In this document: positions 51,252 to 60,772 of the stretch, piece after piece
Position numbering within the stretch: the first letter of the stretch is position 1
How the letters are laid out: every line of letters starts with the position of its first letter
Origin: Rhodobacterales bacterium
GTDB lineage: Bacteria > Pseudomonadota > Alphaproteobacteria > Rhizobiales > Stappiaceae
DNA: 64,000 nucleotides
NCBI GenBank assembly: GCA_008107755.1
Contig: VIRH01000109.1
Coordinates: 172,202-236,201 of the forward strand
Reading direction: 5' to 3'
Program-made: the position numbers and the translations under genes
Notes under the pieces: generated by a model
Seen by the model: only the letters and a program-made list of their open reading frames with translations
Told to the model about the DNA's origin: nothing
Database searches by the model: none

Positions 51252-51441
51252 GCTGAGATCTGAGGCGAAGTTCGTCGTGTCGAACGGTGCGTCGGGAGCA
51301 AGCAGCCTACCTGATGGGCGGATCGGGTGGTTCACAGGACCTAGGCTCTTTCGAGGGGTTAACGCCTGAAGAGTGGGCTCTCTTTGCGCCACCCAGCAAG
51401 GGTTGATTGATCTTGTCGCTCAAGGCCGCAACAGCACCGCA

Positions 51442-51564
51442 GTCATCCCCGACTTGATCGGGGATCCAATGCCCCTCTCCGCCCAACGAGATACAGGCAG
51501 ACACGTTGCGTTTCTCCACTCCAGCTCTGCGAACGAATAGATCCCCGATCAAGTCGGGGATGAC
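51442..51564. repeat. 123-bp inverted-repeat element, copy 3
   Basis: Same length, with both 23-bp arms intact. It is the last copy before unique DNA resumes near 51600. Confidence 0.8.
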
Positions 51565-51749
51565 GCCGAGATCTGAGGTCAGGTCTGATATTTTGAGCGG
51601 TTTGCCCGAGCTTCCCAGGAATATGATGGTATCCCGCAACTCATACGGCTCGTTGCTGACGCTTTGTCGGAAGGACGGGTGAAAGGTCGCTCTTTTGCCT
51701 CAGAAGAGGCCTCGTCCGTTACATCCGGAAGCTTTCGTTGGGCCGCATA

Positions 51750-52664
51750 TCAAAGCGCGAAGATCACCTCCGCGCCGCGGACGGCGGCGGAGGCGCGATT
51801 CTCCACGCCAAGTTTGACGAAGATCTGCTCCAGGTGCTTGTTCACCGTGCGTGGGGACAGGCCGAGGATCTCGCCGATGTCCTTGTTGGCCTTGCCCTTG
51901 GCAATCCAGATCAGGACTTCGGCTTCGCGCTGAGTGAGTTCGAAGCGCGTCTGAAGCGCACTTACCTGGCCGGCCTCATCCTCGGCCGTGACGCGGAAGA
52001 GGTTTTCGTCCGGTCCGACGCGGCCGAGCGGATGCAGCTGGACGGAAAGGTCCTCCGACAAGCCGAGCATGAAGCTCTGGCGCCGCTCGTCAACGCCTTC
52101 GGTGCGGGTCAGCCAGTCGCCGAGCGCCTGACCGAGCCGCAGAAGGCTCGCCTCCGCCGCCCCCGTCCTCGCCAGAAGGTGCTGGATCTGGGGTGTCGAC
52201 CACATGACCGTTCCCTCCTGGGAGACCGCCACCAGATGACGGCCGGCCGCATCCAGCGCCACATGGGCGCTTTGAACGGATCTTGCATTCTTCAGGTGAA
52301 CCTTGATCCGGGCCTTGAGTTCATCAACGTCGATGGGCTTGGTCAGGAAGTCCACGCCGCCACTATCGAGCGCCTTGACGATATGCTCGGTTTCGGAAAG
52401 GCCGGTCATGAAGATGACTGGGACGTGGCGGAGCGCAGGCGTCTCCTTGATCTTGCGGCAGGTCTCGAACCCGTCGAGCCCCGGCATGACCGCATCCATC
52501 AGGATCGTGTCCGGCGTCACCCTGGCGCACACGGACAGAGCGGCATCTCCGCTTGTCGCCACCAGCACCGCGATCCCGGTCTTTTTCAGTGCCTCCGTGA
52601 CAAACCCCAGGGTTTCCGGGCTGTCATCGACGACCAGAACCGTGTCGCGGCGTTCATCCGTCAT
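51750..52664 (-). CDS. LuxR/NarL-type response regulator, probable urea-operon regulator
   Basis: This 304-residue protein has an N-terminal receiver (LVVDDSPETLG, phospho-acceptor Asp57 in TILMDAVMPG, FLTKPIDVDEL), a middle segment of about 110 residues resembling a PAS-like sensory region, and a C-terminal LuxR helix-turn-helix (FELTQREAEVLIWIAKGKAN, IGEILGLSPRTVNKHLEQIF). The start overlaps the stop of the upstream hybrid kinase by 11 bp, which couples them as a two-component pair. It lies beside the divergent urtABCDE operon. The 16-bp palindrome before urtA is a candidate binding site. Confidence 0.9.
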   Translation of the reverse strand: MTDERRDTVLVVDDSPETLGFVTEALKKTGIAVLVATSGDAALSVCARVTPDTILMDAVMPGLDGFETCRKIKETPALRHVPVIFMTGLSETEHIVKALDSGGVDFLTKPIDVDELKARIKVHLKNARSVQSAHVALDAAGRHLVAVSQEGTVMWSTPQIQHLLARTGAAEASLLRLGQALGDWLTRTEGVDERRQSFMLGLSEDLSVQLHPLGRVGPDENLFRVTAEDEAGQVSALQTRFELTQREAEVLIWIAKGKANKDIGEILGLSPRTVNKHLEQIFVKLGVENRASAAVRGAEVIFAL

Positions 52665-55600
52665 GTGTTTCCAATCTGCTCAAGACGTCCCGATAGGCAG
52701 CAAAATCGAACCGGCCGAGGTGACCCTGCAGGGTTTCCGTCAAAGGCCGGTTTTCCGGATCTTTCGCAAGCTCGGCCAATTTCGCTTCTATACCCTCCAC
52801 ATAACCGATTTCCGCCAGCGATATCAGATCCGCCACGTGATTTGCGCCCGGCGAGCGCAACGGACCGTCCGCCGGGGGAGCCGGAGCCTCCGGCGCCGGC
52901 CGCTCGGTCCACACAAGGCCGGTGTGCTTCTGCAGAAGGTCGAGCAAGCGACCGATATCGAATGGTTTCGCAAGAGTTGCATTGTGGTGAGCAGGCCCGT
53001 CGGGACGCAAGGCCTGATCGCCGATATTAGCCGAAAGCATGATGATCGGCGCCGTCTCGCCCTCCACGCGCAATGCCTCCGCAAGTTCCCAGCCGTTGAT
53101 GCCGGGCATCAGGATATCGATCAGGTACACATCCGGTCGAAGCGGCAGGATCGTATCAAGGCACTGCACGCCGTCCTCCGCTTCCAGAACCGTAAACCCG
53201 AGCGGCTTGAGAATGTCGCTGACAAGCCCGCGATGCTCCGGATTGTCATCGATGACGGCGATCGCGCGGCGCGCGCCCTCATACCCCCTCACCTGCCGCT
53301 CCAGACGCACCGTGTCGACCGGGCGGTCGACGGCGGCGAGCATCAGGCGCACCTCGAAACTCGCCCCCTTGCCTGGCTCGCTGGACAGGGCAATGGCGCC
53401 CCCCATGGTTTCCGTCAGAAGCTTGGTGATCGTCAGACCGAGGCCGAGGCCGGGTGTGCGTGCACTGCTGACGGACCGGCCACGGCCGAAGGGTTCGAAG
53501 ATCTTGCCCTGCTCGTCCAGCTCGATGCCCGGACCGCTGTCTTCCACGACAAAGCTCGCCACCTGCGACCGGTAGCTGACGGACAGGCTCACCCGCCCGC
53601 TTTCGGTGAACTTGATGGCGTTGGACAGAAGGTTGACGAGAACCTGGCGGAGGCGTTTTTCGTCCGTGCGCACGAAAGCTGGCAGGTTGGCGGCCCGCTG
53701 ATAGTCGAAACCGAGCCCCTTCGCGGACGCCTGCATGCGGAACATGTCGACGATCTGGTCGAGGAATTCGTGAATGTTGATCTCGTTGGAATAGATCTGG
53801 AGCCGCCCGGCCTCGATGCGCGATATATCCAGAAGGCCGTCGATCAAGCCCGACAGATGCTCGGCGCTGCGCCGGATGGTGCTGACGGCGGGTTTGCGCG
53901 CCGCCGGCAGGCTCTCGTCCCTCTCCAGCACCTGGGCATACCCCATGACGGCGTTGAGTGGGGTCCTGAGTTCGTGGCTGAGGCCGACGACGTATCGGCT
54001 CTTGGCTAGGTTGGCCGCTTCCGCGTTTTCCTTGGCTTTCTGGAGCGCTGCATCAGTCACGCTGTGGGCGTCGATTTCCTTTTGCAGAAGCGCATTCTGA
54101 CGGGCGGATTCCTCCTCGGCGACACGGCGGGTATCGTGTGCGAGAACAAGGAACCAGCAGGCAATGCCCGCAACGATGGCAAAGACGAAGAAAATGAGAG
54201 CGACCGTCTGGGCAATGATGCCCGTCGGGTCGCCGAGCCGGTTGGCCGCCTGGGCGTAGATGATCCACAGAACAAGGCCGATACCTGTCATGGAAAAGGC
54301 AGCAGCCAGCGCATAGCGCCCGAGACGCGAGCCGAAGAAGGACAGCGCCCGTTCGGGAAGGATGTGGGCCGCCACGGTCGCCACCTGGCTCGCAACCCGT
54401 GCCCGGGGCTTGCAGCTGTCATGGCAGCGCGCATCCAGCGAACAGCACAGCGAGCAGATCGGTGCCTGGTAGGCGGGACAATAGGCCATGTCTTCGGGCT
54501 CGAACGGGTTCTCGCAGATGGAACAGGCAATGTGGTCCAGTTTCTGCCAGCTCTGACGCGGCTTGCGGGCCAGATAGAACTTTCCCTTGGTCGCGACCGC
54601 AATGAGCGGAGCCGCAACAAAGGCAACCGCCATCGCGAGGAAGGTCGCCAGCGCGGCAGCGACGGTGCCGAAAAGACCGAAATGCGCCGTCAGGGCAATC
54701 ACGGCGGCAAGCAGCATCGCGCCAAGCCCGACCGGATTGATGTCGTAAAGATGCGCTCGCTTGAACTCGATGCCGGGAGGCGACAGGCCGAACGGCTTGT
54801 TGATGAAGAGATCCGCCGAAATCGCGGAGAGCCAGGCCATGGCGACGATGGAGAAGACGCCAAGGGTTTCCTCCAGAAGCTCATAGATGCCGAGTTCCAT
54901 GAGAAGCAGGGCGATGCCCACATTGAACACCAGCCAGACGACGCGTCCGGGATGGGAGTGGGTCAGGCGGGAGAAGAAATTGGACCAGGCCAGCGATCCC
55001 GCATAGGCGTTCATCACGTTGATCTTTAGCTGCGCCACCACCACGAACGCCGCCATGAGAAGAAGAACGACGCTCTCGTTCGGGATCATGTAGCCGAAAG
55101 CAACGGTATACATGCGCGACGGCGCGTCGGCGCTGCCCACGGGCACACCGTGAGAGAGCGCCAGAACCGCCAGAAAAGAGCCGGCAATCATCTTGGGAGC
55201 GCCCAGCACCACCCATCCCGGTCCGGCCAGGAAGAGCGCGAAACGGTGCCGGCGACGGGCAAAATCCTGCGCCGGCAGAAAACGCAGGAAGTCGACCTGC
55301 TCGCCGATCTGCGCCATGAGTGCGAGAATGACGGCGGAGGCGGCACCGAAACTGACCAGATTGATGCTTGCCCAGCCCCCGCCACCCACCCGCGGCGCTT
55401 CGGTCACCGGATCGATGCCGGAGAAGCTCAGCCAGTTGCCGACCGCCTGCCAGTCGGTGAAGGCGATAAAGACGAAGGGCAGGACGTTGAGGATGATCCA
55501 GAAGGGCTGCGTGGCGAGCTGGAAGCGGCTGATCCAGGTGATGCCATGGGTCACGAGCGGGATCACCGCGACCGCGCTGACGATATAGCCAAGCCAGAGC

Positions 55601-56043
55601 GGCACCCCGAAGGCAAACTCCAGCGCACTCGACATGATCGAGGCTTCGATCGCGAAGAGAATGAAGGTGAAACTGGCGTAGATCAGGGAGGTGATCGTCG
55701 AGCCGATGTAGCCGAAACCCGCGCCCCGGGTCAGCAGGTCGATATCGACGCCGTATCGCATGGCGTAGCGGCTGATCGGAAGTCCGACCACCAGCAGAAC
55801 GAGGCTCCCGACCAGGATCGCGAGAAACGCGTTCGCCGTGCCGTGCGACAAGGTGATCGCGCCGCCGATGGCCTCCAGCGCAAGAAACGAAATTGCACCG
55901 ATCGCCGTCTGGGAGATTGCGCGCGAGGAGAATCGGCGGGCGCTCTTGGCCGTGAAGCGCAGCGCGTAGTCCTCAAGCGTCTGATTGTTGACCCACTTGT
56001 TGTACTGCCGGCGAACCGGGAGAATACGCTGGCGAGCTCTCAT
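52654..56043 (-). CDS. Hybrid histidine kinase fused to an NCS1-type transporter domain
   Basis: From ATG 56043 the protein is about 1129 residues. Residues 1-490 form about twelve membrane helices resembling NCS1 purine/cytosine permeases (WVNNQTLEDYALRFTAKSAR and FFSRLTHSHPGRVVW). A cytosolic cysteine cluster follows around 505-545 (CSIC, YCPAY, ICSLCC, CHDSC), probably a zinc ribbon. Two more helices and a coiled coil lead to HisKA with phospho-acceptor His690 (GLSHELRTPLNAVMG), an HATPase domain (NLLSNAIKFT, GLGLGLT) and a receiver with Asp976 (VYLIDILMPG). A C-terminal Hpt-like helix may follow. It overlaps the LuxR-type regulator and is divergent from urtA. It probably senses urea or a purine/pyrimidine through the transporter domain. 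Confidence 0.87.
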   Translation of the reverse strand: MRARQRILPVRRQYNKWVNNQTLEDYALRFTAKSARRFSSRAISQTAIGAISFLALEAIGGAITLSHGTANAFLAILVGSLVLLVVGLPISRYAMRYGVDIDLLTRGAGFGYIGSTITSLIYASFTFILFAIEASIMSSALEFAFGVPLWLGYIVSAVAVIPLVTHGITWISRFQLATQPFWIILNVLPFVFIAFTDWQAVGNWLSFSGIDPVTEAPRVGGGGWASINLVSFGAASAVILALMAQIGEQVDFLRFLPAQDFARRRHRFALFLAGPGWVVLGAPKMIAGSFLAVLALSHGVPVGSADAPSRMYTVAFGYMIPNESVVLLLMAAFVVVAQLKINVMNAYAGSLAWSNFFSRLTHSHPGRVVWLVFNVGIALLLMELGIYELLEETLGVFSIVAMAWLSAISADLFINKPFGLSPPGIEFKRAHLYDINPVGLGAMLLAAVIALTAHFGLFGTVAAALATFLAMAVAFVAAPLIAVATKGKFYLARKPRQSWQKLDHIACSICENPFEPEDMAYCPAYQAPICSLCCSLDARCHDSCKPRARVASQVATVAAHILPERALSFFGSRLGRYALAAAFSMTGIGLVLWIIYAQAANRLGDPTGIIAQTVALIFFVFAIVAGIACWFLVLAHDTRRVAEEESARQNALLQKEIDAHSVTDAALQKAKENAEAANLAKSRYVVGLSHELRTPLNAVMGYAQVLERDESLPAARKPAVSTIRRSAEHLSGLIDGLLDISRIEAGRLQIYSNEINIHEFLDQIVDMFRMQASAKGLGFDYQRAANLPAFVRTDEKRLRQVLVNLLSNAIKFTESGRVSLSVSYRSQVASFVVEDSGPGIELDEQGKIFEPFGRGRSVSSARTPGLGLGLTITKLLTETMGGAIALSSEPGKGASFEVRLMLAAVDRPVDTVRLERQVRGYEGARRAIAVIDDNPEHRGLVSDILKPLGFTVLEAEDGVQCLDTILPLRPDVYLIDILMPGINGWELAEALRVEGETAPIIMLSANIGDQALRPDGPAHHNATLAKPFDIGRLLDLLQKHTGLVWTERPAPEAPAPPADGPLRSPGANHVADLISLAEIGYVEGIEAKLAELAKDPENRPLTETLQGHLGRFDFAAYRDVLSRLETHDG

Positions 56044-56112
56044 CGGGCACGGTCCGTGCTTGACCGAAGCACCCGACGATGGAAGACGACTCCCCATCGC
56101 GACGCACAAGTT

Positions 56113-56280
56113 ACCGCATCATTTCGCATCATTTGCCTGTCTGTTCGGCAAACGGCCATTCGCATCTCAAGATTTTCCGCCCCGTTTTCACGTTCAACCC
56201 CATCTAAAAGCACAATCCGTGCCGAATGAAACAGGAAAAGCAACCAGGGCACTGAACCGCGACTTACGTCAATTGACGTA
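56113..56280 (+). promoter_or_regulatory. Control region of the urt operon: tandem repeat and 16-bp palindrome
   Basis: In the 345-bp gap between the hybrid kinase and urtA, CGCATCATTT occurs twice in tandem (56115-56134), one helical turn apart. TACGTCAATTGACGTA at 56265-56280 is a perfect 16-bp palindrome about 110 bp before the urtA ATG. Both are candidate sites for the LuxR-type regulator at 51750 or for nitrogen control. No clear sigma-54 promoter was seen. Confidence 0.5.
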
Positions 56281-56388
56281 TGTTGCAGCGCATCGCTTCC
56301 GGCGCACGATCTTTCCCCGAAGGCTGCATTCGTTCCGACTGCGCCTCGCACCGGCCGGGAACCGGTGCCGTATTCAAGGGGAAATCAC

Positions 56389-57675
56389 ATGAAAAAGACC
56401 TTCACGAAACTCGCGCTTGCAGGCCTGATGGCCTCGACCATTGCCGGCGGCGCGTTTGCGCAGGAAGACACGATCAAGGTTGGCATCCTGCACTCTCTGT
56501 CCGGCACGATGGCGATCTCCGAAACGACGCTCAAGGACGCCATGCTGATGCTCATCGAAGAGCAGAACAAGAAGGGCGGCCTTCTGGGCAAGCAGCTGGA
56601 AGCTGTCGTTGTCGATCCCGCGTCCGACTGGCCGCTGTTTGCGGAAAAGGCCCGCGAGCTGATCGAAGTCAACGACGTCGACGCAGTCTTCGGCTGCTGG
56701 ACGTCCGTGTCTCGCAAGTCCGTTCTGCCAGTTTTCGAAGAACTGAATTCGCTTCTCTTCTACCCGGTTCAGTATGAAGGCGAAGAGTCCCAGCGCAACG
56801 TGTTCTACACCGGTGCTGCTCCGAACCAGCAGGCTATTCCGGCCGTCGACTACCTGATGAACGAGGAAGGCGTCGAGCGCTGGGTTCTGGCCGGTACCGA
56901 CTATGTCTATCCGCGCACGACCAACAAGATCCTGGAAGCGTACCTCAAGTCCAAGGGCGTTGCCGAAGAAGACATCATGATCAACTACACGCCGTTCGGT
57001 CATTCCGACTGGCAGACGATCGTGTCCGACATCAAGACCTTCGGCTCCGCCGGCAAGAAGACCGCCGTGGTTTCCACCATCAACGGCGATGCCAACGTTC
57101 CCTTCTACAAGGAACTGGGCAACGCGGGTATCAAGGCAGAAGACATCCCGGTTGTCGCCTTCTCCGTGGGTGAAGAGGAGCTGGCAGGTCTCGATACGGC
57201 TCCGCTCGTCGGCCACCTTGCCGCCTGGAACTACTTCCAGTCCGCCGACACCGACGCCAACGCCGAGTTCATCGACGCATGGCACGCCTACATCGGCGAC
57301 GACGACCGCGTGACCAACGATCCGATGGAAGCGCACTTCATCGGCTTCAACATGTGGGTCGAGGCCGTCAAGAAGGCCGGTTCCACCGATCCGGATGCGG
57401 TGATCGACGCCATCGTCGGCGTTTCCGTTCCGAACCTGACCGGCGGCTACTCCGCGATGATGCCGAACCACCACATCACCAAACCGGTGCTGATCGGTGA
57501 AATCCAGGATGACGGCCAGTTCGAGACCGTCTGGGAAACTTCCGGCCTCGTCGTCGGCGACGCATGGTCCGATTACCTCGATGGCTCCAAGGACCTGATC
57601 TCCGATTGGCGCGCGCCGCTCTCCTGCGGAAACTTCAACACCAAAACCGGCAAGTGCGGCGGCTCCGGCTCCTGA
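56389..57675 (+). CDS. urtA: Urea ABC transporter substrate-binding protein UrtA
   Basis: From ATG 56389, with AGGGGAAA upstream, the protein is 428 residues. It has a signal peptide (MKKTFTKLALAGLMASTIAG, cleavage after GAFA) and then IKVGILHSLSGTMAISETTL, the typical UrtA start, with VFGCWTSVSRKSVLPVFEEL and LFYPVQYEGEESQRNVFYTG, which are diagnostic of urea/short-chain amide binding proteins. It catches urea in the periplasm. urtBCDE follow and the NCS1-kinase/regulator pair is divergent. Confidence 0.95.
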   Translation: MKKTFTKLALAGLMASTIAGGAFAQEDTIKVGILHSLSGTMAISETTLKDAMLMLIEEQNKKGGLLGKQLEAVVVDPASDWPLFAEKARELIEVNDVDAVFGCWTSVSRKSVLPVFEELNSLLFYPVQYEGEESQRNVFYTGAAPNQQAIPAVDYLMNEEGVERWVLAGTDYVYPRTTNKILEAYLKSKGVAEEDIMINYTPFGHSDWQTIVSDIKTFGSAGKKTAVVSTINGDANVPFYKELGNAGIKAEDIPVVAFSVGEEELAGLDTAPLVGHLAAWNYFQSADTDANAEFIDAWHAYIGDDDRVTNDPMEAHFIGFNMWVEAVKKAGSTDPDAVIDAIVGVSVPNLTGGYSAMMPNHHITKPVLIGEIQDDGQFETVWETSGLVVGDAWSDYLDGSKDLISDWRAPLSCGNFNTKTGKCGGSGS

Positions 57676-57926
57676 CACGAACCTGACTTTGCGGGATGGG
57701 CTCACGCAGCCCGTCCCGGCATGCGTTTCTCTTCACTCCGTCCAGACCGGGCAGCCGCTTCGGACGTGTGAGAAGCAACAAGTACCACCTCGCCCTGAGA
57801 GAAACCGACAGGTTCGTCTCCATGGAGGGGCGGCAAACGCAAGAGCAAACGGCCCATCCTTCGAGGCGCCGCCAAGCGGCTCCTCAGGATGAGAAGTTTA
57901 CTTTCATCCGCAACGCCGGTGACCAA

Positions 57927-59546
57927 ATGACGTTATCGAGATCACTCCTTCTGTTTCTTTTCCTGACGCTGGGTCTTGCCGGGCCGGGTTTCGCCCAGAG
58001 CGATCCCGAAACGCTTCGTCCCCTGATCAATGAACTGGCAAAAGGCAAATACGACCAGACGGAAAAGCAGATCGGAGACCTCGCGGCGACAGGCGACCCG
58101 GTCGTCGCGCCGACGCTGGAGGCACTCGGTGAAGGCGATCTCTATTTCCGCAAATCCGACGGCATGGTCTTCATCACCAGAAAGGCCGGCAAGGGATATG
58201 CCCTGACCGATCCGCTGACCCTGGAGCCGGCCGGCGAAGTCGGCCGCCGGGACGTCAAGAAGATCAAGGTCAACAACAGTTTGCGCCGGGTCATCCGCTC
58301 AGCCCTCGGATCGCTCACCCTCAGGGCGCCGGATCCGAACGTGCGCATGCAGGCCGCCGAAGCCGTCTTCAAGTCGCGTGATCCGGAAAGCATCGACGCG
58401 CTCGACGCAGCCATTTCCGCCGAGACCGACGACGGCGTGCGCGTGATGATGGCACAGGCCCGTGCCGCGGCTGTTCTTAACTCCGATCTCGGTGAGGATC
58501 AGAAACGCGAGGCCGTGACGGTTCTTGCGGACCTCGGATCACGGCAGGCGCTGTCCCTCCTCATGTCGGTGCGCTCCACCCTGGAAGGGGAAACGCTGGA
58601 TGCAGCGAATTCGGCCGTCATGAAGATCGAGAAGTCGATTGCCGCCTGGGATGCGGTGCAGAATGTCTGGTACGGCATTTCCCTCGGCTCCGTGCTGCTG
58701 CTGGCCGCCATCGGCCTTGCCATCACCTTCGGCGTGATGGGCGTCATCAACATGGCCCATGGCGAAATGGTCATGATCGGCGCCTATGTGACCTTCGTCG
58801 TGCAGGAGATGATCCGCACGTCGATGCCCGGCCTCTTCGACTATTCCCTGTTCATTGCCCTGCCGCTTGCCTTCGTGGTCTCGGGTGCTATCGGCGTCGC
58901 CATCGAACGCGGCGTGATCCGCTGGCTCTACGGCCGGCCGTTGGAAACCCTGCTTGCCACCTGGGGCATCTCGCTGATCCTGCAGCAGGCCGTGCGCTCG
59001 ATCTTCGGCCCCACCAACCGGCAAGTCGGAAATCCCGAATGGATGTCCGGTGCATTCGAGCTCGGACAGATGACCATCACCTATAACCGCATGTGGATCA
59101 TCGTCTTCGCGATGCTGGTCTTCGCCGGGCTGATGCTGGTCCTGAAGAAAACACCTTTCGGCCTCTACACAAGGGCGGTCACCCAGAACCGCCGCATGGC
59201 CGCCTCCATGGGCATTCGCACGCCATGGGTCGACGCGCTGACCTTCGGTCTCGGCTCGGGCATTGCGGGTATTGCCGGCGTGGCGCTGTCGCAGATCGAC
59301 AACGTCTCGCCCAACCTGGGCCAGGGCTACATCATCGACAGCTTCATGGTCGTGGTCTTCGGCGGTGTCGGCAACCTTTGGGGCACGCTGGTCGGCGCCA
59401 TGACGCTCGGTGTCGTCAACAAGTTCCTGGAGCCCTATGCGGGTGCGGTGCTCGGCAAGATCTTCGTCCTCGTCTTTATCATTCTCTTTATCCAGAAGCG
59501 TCCGAGGGGGCTGTTCGCCCTCAAGGGCCGGGCAGTTGAAGCATGA
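57927..59546 (+). CDS. urtB: Urea ABC transporter permease UrtB
   Basis: From ATG 57927 the protein is 539 residues. The frame is open 231 bp further upstream, but that stretch is the urtA-urtB intergenic DNA. A signal sequence and a periplasmic extension of about 210 residues typical of UrtB (SDPETLRPLINELAKGKYDQ, SLRRVIRSALGSLTLRAPDP) precede a LivH-like permease domain (GVMGVINMAHGEMVMIGAYV, LGSGIAGIAGVALSQIDNVS). It forms the membrane channel with UrtC, which it overlaps by four bases. Confidence 0.93.
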   Translation: MTLSRSLLLFLFLTLGLAGPGFAQSDPETLRPLINELAKGKYDQTEKQIGDLAATGDPVVAPTLEALGEGDLYFRKSDGMVFITRKAGKGYALTDPLTLEPAGEVGRRDVKKIKVNNSLRRVIRSALGSLTLRAPDPNVRMQAAEAVFKSRDPESIDALDAAISAETDDGVRVMMAQARAAAVLNSDLGEDQKREAVTVLADLGSRQALSLLMSVRSTLEGETLDAANSAVMKIEKSIAAWDAVQNVWYGISLGSVLLLAAIGLAITFGVMGVINMAHGEMVMIGAYVTFVVQEMIRTSMPGLFDYSLFIALPLAFVVSGAIGVAIERGVIRWLYGRPLETLLATWGISLILQQAVRSIFGPTNRQVGNPEWMSGAFELGQMTITYNRMWIIVFAMLVFAGLMLVLKKTPFGLYTRAVTQNRRMAASMGIRTPWVDALTFGLGSGIAGIAGVALSQIDNVSPNLGQGYIIDSFMVVVFGGVGNLWGTLVGAMTLGVVNKFLEPYAGAVLGKIFVLVFIILFIQKRPRGLFALKGRAVEA

Positions 59547-60769
59547 TGTCCTCTTTCCTCTTCCGCGCCATGGACGCCCGAGCGGGGATCTTCCTGGGGA
59601 TCATGGCCGCCGTGATCATCCTCATTCCCGCCGGCAACCTGCTGGTGCCCCCGGGTTCCCCCTTCCACGTGCCGACCTATGCAGTCACGTTGATGGGCAA
59701 GTACCTGACCTACGCGCTGCTGGCGCTGGCGGTGGATCTGGTATGGGGCTACTGCGGCATTCTCTCGCTCGGCCATGCCGCCTTCTTCGCGCTCGGCGGT
59801 TACGCCATGGGCATGTATCTGATGCGCCAGATCGGCACGCGCGGTGTCTATGGCGACCCGATCCTGCCGGACTTCATGGTGTTCCTGAACTGGAATGAGC
59901 TGCCCTGGTACTGGTACGGCTTCGACATGTTCTGGTTCGCGGCCCTGATGGTGCTGCTCGTTCCGGGCGCGCTGGCCTTCGTCTTTGGCTGGTTCGCCTT
60001 CCGCTCCCGGGTCACAGGCGTCTACCTGTCGATCATCACCCAGGCCCTCACCTACGCGCTGCTCCTGGCCTTTTTCAGAAACGACATGGGCTTTGGCGGC
60101 AACAACGGCCTGACCGATTTCAAGGATATCCTCGGCTTCGATATCCAGTCCGACCGAACGCGTGCCGGGCTGTTCGCCGCCTCCGGAATTGCGCTCGTGC
60201 TCAGTTTTCTTCTCTGCCGGGCGATTACCCGATCCAAGCTGGGCAAGGTGCTGGTCGCCGTGCGCGACGCGGAAAGCCGGACGCGGTTTCTCGGCTACCG
60301 TGTGGAACATTACAAGCTGTTCGTCTGGACCCTGTCGGCCATGATGGCCGGCGTCGCCGGCGCGCTTTACGTGCCGCAGGTCGGCATCATCAATCCGGGC
60401 GAGTTCGAACCGGCCAATTCCATCGAAGTCGTCATCTGGGTTGCGGTCGGCGGCCGCGGGACGCTGGTGGGCGCAATGTTCGGAGCCGTTCTGGTCAATT
60501 TCGGCAAGACCTGGTTCACCGCCGCCCTACCCGACGTCTGGCTGTTCGCTCTCGGCGCGCTCTTCGTGATCGTGACGCTGTGTCTGCCGAAAGGGATTGT
60601 CGGAACGATCGGCTCCGGCTGGAACGCCCTGCGCCAACGCAAGGCATCGGCGGATTACGAGGCAGGCTCGGATGAGCCGCCGGCGTCGCCGCCCCAGTCT
60701 GCCGGGTCCCAGTCCCGGTCCTCGCAAGATACCTCGGCCAAGACGGCCGAACCCCAGCCTGCGGAGTAA
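59543..60769 (+). CDS. urtC: Urea ABC transporter permease UrtC
   Basis: This 408-residue LivM-like permease has about ten helices. DLVWGYCGILSLGHAAFFAL with GGYAMGMYLM, then FGGNNGLTDFKDILGFDIQS and the ATPase-contact loop RFLGYRVEHYKLFVWTLSAM, are typical of UrtC. It ends in a Ser/Pro/Gln-rich hydrophilic tail of about 45 residues. It starts with an ATG overlapping urtB and lies 3 bp before urtD. Confidence 0.94.
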   Translation: MMSSFLFRAMDARAGIFLGIMAAVIILIPAGNLLVPPGSPFHVPTYAVTLMGKYLTYALLALAVDLVWGYCGILSLGHAAFFALGGYAMGMYLMRQIGTRGVYGDPILPDFMVFLNWNELPWYWYGFDMFWFAALMVLLVPGALAFVFGWFAFRSRVTGVYLSIITQALTYALLLAFFRNDMGFGGNNGLTDFKDILGFDIQSDRTRAGLFAASGIALVLSFLLCRAITRSKLGKVLVAVRDAESRTRFLGYRVEHYKLFVWTLSAMMAGVAGALYVPQVGIINPGEFEPANSIEVVIWVAVGGRGTLVGAMFGAVLVNFGKTWFTAALPDVWLFALGALFVIVTLCLPKGIVGTIGSGWNALRQRKASADYEAGSDEPPASPPQSAGSQSRSSQDTSAKTAEPQPAE

Positions 60770-60772
60770 CCC

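Larger units (their letters stand above)
50707..51600. repeat. Three-copy tandem repeat array, period 312/313 bp
   Basis: Three imperfect copies of a unit of about 312 bp follow each other. Each contains CTCTTTGCGCCAC, a GCAA-GG-TTGAT-like stretch, the palindrome CCCCGACTTGATCGGGG, TGCCCCTCTCCGCC and CCAGATCTGAG-like sequence, then a variable spacer. The copies differ by scattered point changes, so the array is not recent. Small open frames in it are by-products of the repeat. The whole 50.57-51.75 kb stretch holds no gene. It separates sitA from the urea-linked two-component genes. Confidence 0.85.

Noticed and set aside
50707..51600. Possible CRISPR array
   Set aside because: Repeat units are about 312 bp, diverged, internally palindromic and without short unique spacers; no cas genes are near.
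56044..56388. Sigma-54 promoter for the urt operon
   Set aside because: No TGGCAC-N5-TTGC-like sequence was found in the control region.
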